A DNA stretch of 64,000 nt from Macrotrachela quadricornifera. Taxonomy: Eukaryota; Rotifera; Eurotatoria; Philodinida; Philodinidae. The stretch covers positions 512,556 through 576,555 of the forward strand of contig JAJEKB010020868.1 in assembly GCA_022393335.1 (NCBI GenBank), in the 5' to 3' direction. Position 1 is the stretch's first letter. Each line of letters starts with the position of its first letter. This document shows, one piece after another, positions 57,201 to 64,000 of the stretch. The notes under the pieces were generated by a model. The model did not search any database and was not told the origin of the DNA. It saw nothing but the letters and a program-made list of their open reading frames with translations. The position numbers and the translations under genes were made by a program.

Positions 57201-60200
57201 CCATATCTATAATCGAGACAACCGCTAACGAATCAGTAACTCATTTGTCTTCTCTCCGTAATAAACATAGATAATGAATTATCATAGTATATTTTCATGT
57301 AATGAAATCATTTAGTTTGATCTAATAAATTCTCGCAAACACAAATAAATATACTTAATTAACTGGCGAAATATATGTATATGATAATCAAATCCAAGTC
57401 CGACATAATATCTTTAAATAAGATTAGCACTGATATTTCAATGAATACAATCAAGGAATTTTTATTTTTATAGAATATCTTCAACAATTCTAAGTTTAAG
57501 AAAAGTAGAAATTTTTCAAAATTCATTTTCTCATAAATAAGAGAGTGAACCCTTTGAACAATCTATTGTTTCGTTTCAGACTCGCCCTAATGGAGAATTA
57601 ATAGTTTTTATAGTCGTCGCATACGAATGATTCATCAGCTTTTTAAATACACTACTTTGGAAGAGATTGATAAAAAAAAAGTCTAATAAGATGACTACTA
57701 AACAGCACATGGGTAATTAAATTCTACCAAAATGTTCCTACATATTTGGACAAACTGTTAAAATATTATTCTGTTAATGTTCTCTCGCTAATAGATATAA
57801 TAGAAATTTTTTTATCTCGTCATAAAGATTTATTTATTTGTAACTCATTGCTGAGTAACTAAATTGTTCATTTTACTTTTTGCATGTTAAATTTCTATCT
57901 TCTTTTATGTTCTTGATGATTTATCAATACAAATATAAAACTAAGAAGATATTTTTAATTTTACTTTATCAATTTTAAAGTTAGTTGCCGTTATTATTTA
58001 TAACAAGTACAATCCTTTAACGACATAATTTATTAAAATTATTATCTACATCGAATACCGCATGAGCTAATCCATATTTAATTTGTTTAAAAAATTCAGC
58101 AAAATTTTATTTTTGAATGACAGTTGTGTTTTGCAATTACTAATGATGAAATACTTCAAAATGTACAAAATTTATTGATGAATATCGTTGACTTTATGCT
58201 CATTCAATATTATTAATTATTTAACAAAAGAAAAAGACATCAGTATAATATTGATACTCTGAAATTTTTGGCTAACAAATTCTATCGGACATAGTTTAAT
58301 TGATTAAATAAATGAAATCAGAATAATTCATGCGATATGATTTATATTAATCTATAAAACAAATTCTAGGTAAAAGTTCATCAGACATATCGATACGCAA
58401 ACATTTCATATAGAAATTTAACTATTGAGTAAGTAAATAAAAAAAGAAGATGAACTGAAGAAATATCTATTTATTTAATGGCTAGAGACTAAGACAAATA
58501 GTACCAAATCTTTTTTTTATTTTCGAAAAATTCATTTTTCAGCCGATTGTCCATCATAGATCTTTGGGGCAAAAAATAAATTTCTTGGAAGCCCGACGGA
58601 CACATCAGATCGAGAAAAGTAAAAACTATAAAGAATTTCGATTCTAATCTATTATTTCTTACCGGAACGGTATCCACCATCGGCTATCTTAGACGAATTT
58701 CCACCATTTCCAATAGTTGATTTGAGATAGCACAAACTCATATTTTTTATCCAGGTAAAGGCATTACATCTTGCATCGATTGAACATTGATAACAACAAT
58801 CTCTGGAAGTACTTTGGTTTGTTGGTAGACCAAGATTATTTCCATAATAATCCCAATTTTGACTTCTAATGAAATTGGAACAATCAGCTAAACAGAATTT
58901 AATGAATAGAAAATTTTATACCTTAATGTTTAATAAAAAGTATTTTAGAATGATTTTTCGATAGAACGAACGAACAAACTACTATGTCAACAATATAAAA
59001 TTGCCTTGAAATTTATCTATTCTGATAGACTGAAATAAATTCTGGTAAACTAATTTTAAATCATAATAAGTTTGGTAATGAATATTCAAATGTATTGTCA
59101 TCAGAAAGTTTCTCACTTAACTGTTTTATATTGACTTTAGATGACAGATGTTAATTATAGATAAACTCAACGAATTAAATTGATCTTTCACTTTGGAATT
59201 GTATGCTAGTATTTGCATTTCAATATTAAAAATTAACTTTCGAGTTAAAAAACATTAGTTATTTTTAAATGTATCTTTAATTAAACAATAACTCACAATT
59301 AAATTAAAATTTTACCTGTTCCAATGATTGCAGAAAAATTCATTAATCCTGGACCATTTCCAATGATAGAGAATGATCCGATTATACTTTCCCGATATGT
59401 TGTTACAACCAAAATGTACTTTGTCCCAGTTTGAAGAGTTAAACTAAGGCCAAACTGATTATTACCACCATTGTTGTTGTCTGAGTATAATAAATTTTGC
59501 TTGACAGATAATGGATCAAAAGAATTTATATACATAGATCCGTATGTATCAATACTACTATCTGATTGAATTGTATAATATCCACTTTTTAAGACATTGA
59601 GTTGTATAGCTTCATAATAATAGTTTGGTGCTGAAACGGAACATGTTTGACAATATTGTGGACTATCAATAGACAATGATGATGAATATTGGGATTTTTC
59701 AAATGATGTATCATCTAAGAAAAATAACACATAGAAAAATTAGCACTTTTTTTATTCAAATTAAATGAATAATTGAGAAAGACAATAGGAACCAGAGCCC
59801 GAAACGAAGCGAAGAATCGTCGAGGCGCCTCGCTTCGCTTCGTCCCAGACGAAGCGAGGCGAGGCGAGGCAAAGATTTTAAAAAATTGGACGAGGCGAAG
59901 CGAGGCTAGGCGAAAAGTTGTCGAGGCGAAGCGAAGCGATTTGAAAAGTGCTACATCGGTTGATTTAGCCTTCCCGCTTGTTTTAAATCAAAATCTATTG
60001 TTTTTCGTCAATTTCATCATTATTTCTTGTGAGAAATATGTGATATCATAGACAGTTTTCTATCAATACTTTCAGTTTAAAGATGCAACTGACATCTTCT
60101 GTATTGATACTTTAAAAAGTGAATTGACTCTACCTTTTGTCACATAGAGTCTATTGTTCATTGTGGCATCGATGTTTTTACAAATGACCAGTAGCTTAGT

Positions 60201-63200
60201 TAATAATAAATTGCATGTCATGTTATTGCTTTAAAAACAATTAGTTTCCATACAAGATATTGAGGTGATAGAGGTCTATTTTTAAGAAAGATCTTTTGAA
60301 GAATGTGTCAAAGCCGTTGAATACACCAGTAGCTGACAGTGAAAACTGAAAAGAACTTAAATTTCATCCAAAACACCGTTCTTTAAGTATGATGAACGAG
60401 ATTCGACAATAAGTACAGCGATGCAAATTGTTAGATGAAGTGAAGGGGAACTAAACAACCAAAGAAACGTTTTGTTGAATATTTAAGCCTGAAGACTAAG
60501 TCTGAATTGTTTCGTTGAAATACATAACATTTCAATTATATCTTAGAATTGTGCGAAAAACAACTAGTGCTATTAAACTGATTTCATGCAGCGTTCGCCT
60601 AAATCCTAAACTATTATTTAAGCTCTCTAAATCAATCATATTTCTTTTCTGTGTTAGTCTTTCAGTTCAAAGTTCACAAAACATTTCTCCAGTGTTCAGT
60701 AAATGAGTTAACAGAAATATAAACGCTAAAAATGCAGGTTTCATAAAATATTATGCACTTCGTAAACTCAGCTTTATCATGAAAACTTCGAAGCGAGGCG
60801 AAGCGAAGCGAGGCAAGGATCGGACGAGGCGAGTCGAGGCGAGGTAAGCTTTTTAAAAATTAGAACGAGGCGAGGCGAGGCGAGGCGGAAGCTTGTCGAA
60901 GCGAATCGAACCGAAGTAGCGAAAATTTGCCTCGTTTCGGGCTCTGATAGGAACTGATATCTATAAGTTAGAATTTATAATGTTTATATTTTCCCTCAAT
61001 CAGTTACGAACACATCCAAAACATGTTGAAGCAGTTTAGGAAAAATTCACTTTTTAACACGTGTTTGACGATTAATATAAGTGATCAATGTGACGGATGA
61101 ATCTTAAATATTACGACCATCACAAACATTGGTGAAAACGAAAGACAGATAACAACTTATTTTTTTTATTTTAGATGATAAATTTAACTTTACTTAGATA
61201 GAATTGTAAAGTATCGAAAAGTTGAAGATTTGGTATAACTAGAAGAAACAATCGTGCTTATACAACTGCTCTGTCAACAAAATATTAACGAAAATGAAAT
61301 TACAATGAGAAGCATAGACTGACAGTCAGATGCAAGAGTAACACGAGAATAATATATTTTGCCTTTCTCCCTAAATCAGTAGTGTCACATATTCAGGATT
61401 TTGGAGATGCCACCGCGTCTTCTGAGGGAGATGCGGGTAGGGATGTGAGGGATGCGCATCTCTAGGAAAAATCTTACATCTCCGATGCCAAATGACCGCA
61501 TCTCTCGGATGTAGATGTGGCGCCTCCCTCAGGAGACGCAGTGACATTTCCAAAATCCTGGATAATGTGGCATTACTCAGAAAAGATGTTTAACTCATAA
61601 TTCGAGTTAAACTTTTGAAGTTGAAATTGAAAAATGGATTTATGACAGTTGAGTGTAGACACTTACTTAATAGAGGATATTTGATTCCAAAAAGCATTCA
61701 GAGTAACTATCAGAATAAGGTACAATTAACGGATATTCCAACATAAATGTCCCTTTATGTATTTTACCGAAAACTCGATCAAAACTCACCGTATCGATCT
61801 AGTGTTTTTTTATTTATCTAAATGTCCTCCACTATTCTTAGAAACTTTTAACAAACGAGTGGTCCATGAATTACAACTGTCAAAATCCATTTTAGGGTCT
61901 AATATTTTTCATTGCTCTATTCAATTCTTCAATGGCAAACCATCGCCTTAGCTAGTTCATCCCATTTACAGTAGTCTGATTGATTTAAAGTCGAACTATT
62001 TTCTGGTCAACGATCTTCCCCCTCGGTCATCATTATTTTTGAAAAATCAGGAAATGTGTAAGAGTGTTTTCAAGAAATTTTTTGTATTGTAGGAGTTCCG
62101 AAAAGTTTAGAGGGACTGAGCCCATTCTAGGTCAAAATCGTAGCGCGGTCACTGCATTTTCTTTGGATTATTGCCGCTCTATTACTTTGAAAAACCATTT
62201 TTTGTTTTTGTAAATATTTACTTTTCATCATTAACCGATATAGTGGCAAAATGCATAAAGAGACATATATTCTGAGACACGCGTTATATTATTCAATGGT
62301 AACAACACGAACTGAGTAACAATAAAGAATTATTCCTCGAAGTCGTCAAAAAAACAACTGACATTGCTATTCTTATAAAGAATTGTGCTACGATTGACGC
62401 TAATTTATATGATTATGATACTTGAATAGGACTTTTCATGATAATGATAACGATCACCAACGTGCTACATATTCAATTCAATTTAACTCTATTAATTTAG
62501 AATTGAGTAGTCATGCGAGTCACGAATAAATATCATTGCATAAGTATTCTGATTCCTTAGAAAATCTATTTCACATGTTGGAAGAATTCAATTATTGAGA
62601 AAATGAATCAATTTATCAATTACTGAAAATTATAACAATGAGTAACAAGAGATATGACATTTTTTAAAAATCCAACTCTTCTCAAATAGTAAGAAGTTTA
62701 ACAAATATAAAACTTTTAGAAAAACCCTTGAATAGATTAAATTCTTATTTATTATATTGATTTGAGTGATATTCACTGGGCCTGGACCAACTGTAATAAT
62801 GGTGAATGGTCCGGCATCATTTTCATAATATGATGTTACAACCAAAACATATCGTGTTATAATTTCAAGATTACAGTTCAACAGGAACCGAGAATAGCCA
62901 ACAAAGTTTCCATCTGAGTATAACAAATTTTGATTAATAGAAAGAGGATCAAAAGAATTATTATAGAGAAATCCATATGTATACGTATCACTATGTGATC
63001 CAATCTTATAATATCCACTTTTCGAAACAGTTATTTGAAAAGCTTCATAATAATAATTTGATTGTGAACAGACAGATAATCGACAATACTTTGGACTGTT
63101 AATAGACCATTTTGAAGGGTAATGGGATTCGACAAGTGATGTATTAGCTAATTAAAGAAAAATAGAAAGATTATCTTATTGTATTTCAATAAAAATCAAT

Positions 63201-63747
63201 TGTTTAAAGTGACAGTTGAAACTATTCTTTATTGATGCTTCAATAGTTATTCATCTCATTAGATTGATAACTATATGGAATCTCGAATACGAATCATTTT
63301 GAATAGAATAAATTTACTAAATATTTCAATAGTCTTAAATCTTACTTTTTGTATCGATTCGAGTGAAATTCAGTAATTCTGGACCATCTACATAGATTGA
63401 GAGTGATCCAGTACGATTTGCAGAAACCGTTGTGATAACCAAAATGTATTGTATGCCGTTGAGTAAATACGTTCTAAACCAATATTCGTTTGTTCCACTA
63501 GACCGTGTATCAGAGCCATATAAATCTTTCATTGAAAAAGCAGGATCGAAACTAGCCCAATACACAAATCGGTATGTATCAACACTAGTATACGAACCAA
63601 ACTGATAAAGTCCAAAAGTTGAAACATTGAATTGAATGGCTTCATAGTAATAGTTTGGTGTTGAACAGACATATGATAATTGACAATATTTTGGACTACT
63701 AGTGGTCAATGATGATGAATATTGAGATATCTTTCGTGATCCATCGT
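50867..63747 (-). CDS. Large secreted modular protein: beta-sandwich and PAN/Apple exons (5' end outside window)
   Basis: Eight exons can be read 5' to 3' on the minus strand: 63747-63346, 63147-62749, 59714-59316, 58887-58663, 57129-56905, 55965-55741, 55390-55166 and 51261-50867. Three N-terminal-side exons each encode one beta-sandwich-like domain (about 133 residues, YYYEAIQ...DTYG...ILVVTT...G.F.I). Four encode one PAN/Apple domain each, and the last encodes a final beta-sandwich and the stop. Every internal junction is phase 1, so exons can be gained or lost without changing frame. PAN domains bind proteins or glycans; the other domain resembles PPC-type sandwiches of secreted proteins. 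An extracellular adhesion or recognition role is inferred. Introns hold several transposons. It could also be two adjacent genes. Confidence 0.72.
51623..53664. mobile_element. 2042-bp palindromic TIR element in an intron
   Basis: Arms of about 1 kb (51623-52615 and 52660-53664) are near-identical mirror images around a 45-bp centre. Ends are AGAGCCATTTCACGTAAGCC on the left and TGAGTCATTTCGCATAAGCC read inward from the right, flanked by TA (51621-51622 and 53665-53666). Mirrored frames (52178-52405 minus, 52913-53098 plus) are arm sequence and not genes. The element lies between PAN domain 4 and the terminal exon. Superfamily unresolved; a TA target suggests Tc1/mariner relatives. Confidence 0.8.
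53667..55165. other. Intron sequence between the palindrome and PAN domain 4
   Basis: About 1.5 kb, AT-rich, without an exon of the repeated types. A short open frame at 54687-54884 (plus) has no recognisable feature. Confidence 0.5.
55166..55390 (-). CDS. Exon: PAN/Apple domain 4
   Basis: 225 bp, donor GTAAGAGA. Encodes SCDNFVMKQNWDYPGNNLGL, DCCAQCSADASCNAFSWF and MSVDAGYRSG. The intron after it is about 3.9 kb, enlarged by the 2.04 kb palindrome. Confidence 0.8.
55741..55965 (-). CDS. Exon: PAN/Apple domain 3
   Basis: 225 bp, donor GTAAGAAA. Encodes TCNNFVMKHNYDYPGNDLGL, DCCYQCSSDIRCNAFTW and ISVDAGYRTG. The flanking intron sequence beyond the donor (near 55680-55735) also resembles that beyond domain 2 (near 56865-56895), so the duplication included intron. 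Confidence 0.8.
56905..57129 (-). CDS. Exon: PAN/Apple domain 2
   Basis: 225 bp, donor GTAAAAAA. Encodes TCNNFVMKHNWNYPGNDLGL, DCCAQCSANIRCNAFIW and ISVDAGYRTG. Closest to domain 3 (55741-55965), suggesting a recent exon duplication. Confidence 0.8.
57130..58662. other. Intron between PAN domains 1 and 2
   Basis: About 1.5 kb of AT-rich sequence. No exon of either repeated type and no long inverted repeat were seen. Confidence 0.5.
58663..58887 (-). CDS. Exon: PAN/Apple domain 1
   Basis: 225 bp, acceptor CTGTTTAG, donor GTAAGAAA. Encodes DCSNFIRSQNWDYYGNNLGL, then DCCYQCSIDARCNAFTW and LCYLKSTIGNGGN, giving the six-Cys pattern of PAN_4-type domains. The C-terminal SSKIADGGYRS differs from the DAGYR(T/S)G of the other three. 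Confidence 0.78.
59316..59714 (-). CDS. Exon: beta-sandwich domain, third in window
   Basis: 399 bp between acceptor TTTTTCTTAG and donor GTAAAATT. Contains SPQYCQTCSVSAPNYYYEAI, SSIDTYGSMYINSFDP and KYILVVTTYRESIIGSFSI. It is the cleanest example of this repeat in the window. The hAT-like element at 59793 begins only 79 bp upstream, in the intron. Confidence 0.78.
59793..60946. mobile_element. hAT-like non-autonomous element (1154 bp), perfect 8-bp TSD
   Basis: Ends CAGAGCCCGAAACGAAGCGA on the left and CAGAGCCCGAAACGAGGCAA read inward from the right. Identical ATAGGAAC duplications flank it at 59785-59792 and 60947-60954. About 150 bp at each end is a striking GC-rich run of GAAGCGAGGCGAGGCGAGG words in the same strand sense at both ends. 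The middle is ordinary AT-rich sequence without a transposase. The frame at 59773-60051 is produced by the GCGAGG repeats. Confidence 0.9.
60955..62748. other. Intron sequence with one MITE
   Basis: Apart from the 192-bp palindromic MITE at 61382-61573, no exon-like or repeat structure was recognised. The left end continues the intron that holds the hAT-like element; the right end abuts the exon with the mutated donor. Confidence 0.45.
61382..61573. mobile_element. Short palindromic MITE (192 bp) with TA flanks
   Basis: Left GTGTCACATATTCAGGATTT and right-inward ATGCCACATTATCCAGGATT begin arms of about 85 bp that include CTGAGGGAG and GATGCGCATCT words. TA lies at 61380-61381 and 61574-61575. 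It is GC-richer than the surrounding intron. No coding capacity; the frame at 61371-61553 is a palindrome artefact. Confidence 0.7.
62749..63147 (-). CDS. Exon: beta-sandwich domain with a mutated splice donor
   Basis: 399 bp after acceptor TTTAATTAG. Contains SPKYCRLSVCSQSNYYYEAF and ends GPGPVNITQINI. At the point where the sister exons have a GT donor, the minus strand reads AATAAGAATTT, so GT has become AT. Without a donor the frame would run on for about 40 codons to a stop near 62630. Because the exon is phase 1-1, skipping it would leave the frame intact. Confidence 0.65.
63346..63747 (-). CDS. Exon: beta-sandwich domain, first in window
   Basis: 402 bp with acceptor CTAATTAG and donor GTAAGATT (both on the minus strand). 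Contains SPKYCQLSYVCSTPNYYYEA and ends SLSIYVDGPELLNF. It is one codon longer than the 399-bp sister exons. The exon upstream, which must contribute one base to the first codon, is outside the window. Confidence 0.75.
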
Positions 63748-64000
63748 CTAATTAGAGGAAAGTAGAAAAAAATTAATTTTTTAAAAAATTAAAATCAAAT
63801 GAATATTTTTACAGAGAGACGATTAAAATCTTTTTCATGAACTTTTAATAGTTATTAATCTAAGGATAATAGGAATTCTACTGAATATAATAGAGAGTAA
63901 TAAAAAGAAGCAAAATTTATGCAGTTTATAATCAAACTAAAATGTTAATAGTACTTGTTTGTTATCGCTCCGCAATAATTGAAAATGAGGATAAACGTAG
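63748..64000. other. Intron sequence at the right window edge
   Basis: AT-rich sequence upstream of the first readable beta-sandwich exon. No further exon is visible before the edge, so the 5' part of the gene lies beyond. Confidence 0.5.

Noticed and set aside
59773..60051. Arg/Glu/Ala-rich 92-codon frame
   Set aside because: Translation of the GCGAGG arrays at the end of a hAT-like element.

Overview
The window looks like nuclear DNA of a bdelloid rotifer (Rotaria/Adineta type). It is AT-rich, has spliceosomal introns, and carries gene families typical of that group: a secreted Cys-rich/NHL-repeat protein, a rhodopsin-type orphan receptor, F-box/LRR-like proteins in a small cluster, and a large secreted modular protein built from PAN/Apple exons and beta-sandwich exons. 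No prokaryotic operon, rRNA gene or CRISPR array was seen. The taxonomic call is inference from protein style and genome architecture.

Genes, left to right: a D-glutamate cyclase-like gene (2260-3240, +); an NHL-repeat protein (about 5327-6949, +); an orphan 7TM receptor (10262-11242, -); a FEM-1-like ankyrin/VHL-box substrate receptor in three exons (36046-39349, +); a broken F-box gene (43857-44787, -), an intact F-box paralogue (46217-48085, -) and the tail of a third (about 49530-49625, -); and a large gene on the minus strand (50867-63747 and beyond the right edge). At least eight exons of that last gene can be read, all with phase 1-1 junctions, including four PAN exons of exactly 225 bp. 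No operon-like or pathway link between these genes is visible.

The rest is dominated by mobile DNA, most of it non-autonomous elements with long inverted arms. Examples are a 1.3 kb mariner-like foldback (7401-8705), a dead Tc1-like element split by a foldback insertion (11592-14879), a pogo-like element holding two further inverted repeats (18027-19612), a 12.8 kb nested composite with about 1.2-1.4 kb of matching sequence per arm (19651-32438), a near-perfect 1987-bp palindrome with a 9-bp target duplication (33533-35519), a Ty3/gypsy-like polyprotein remnant interrupted by a MITE (39780-41640), and a 2.04 kb palindrome inside an intron (51623-53664).

For several insertions the duplicated target, and sometimes the empty site, can be read directly. 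The two arms of the 12.8 kb composite each carry a different hAT-like insertion, and the opposite arm preserves the empty site in both cases. The internal hAT transposase of that composite is dead and interrupted twice. Exon/intron joins were placed by eye from GT/AG sites and reading phase; identities are estimates.
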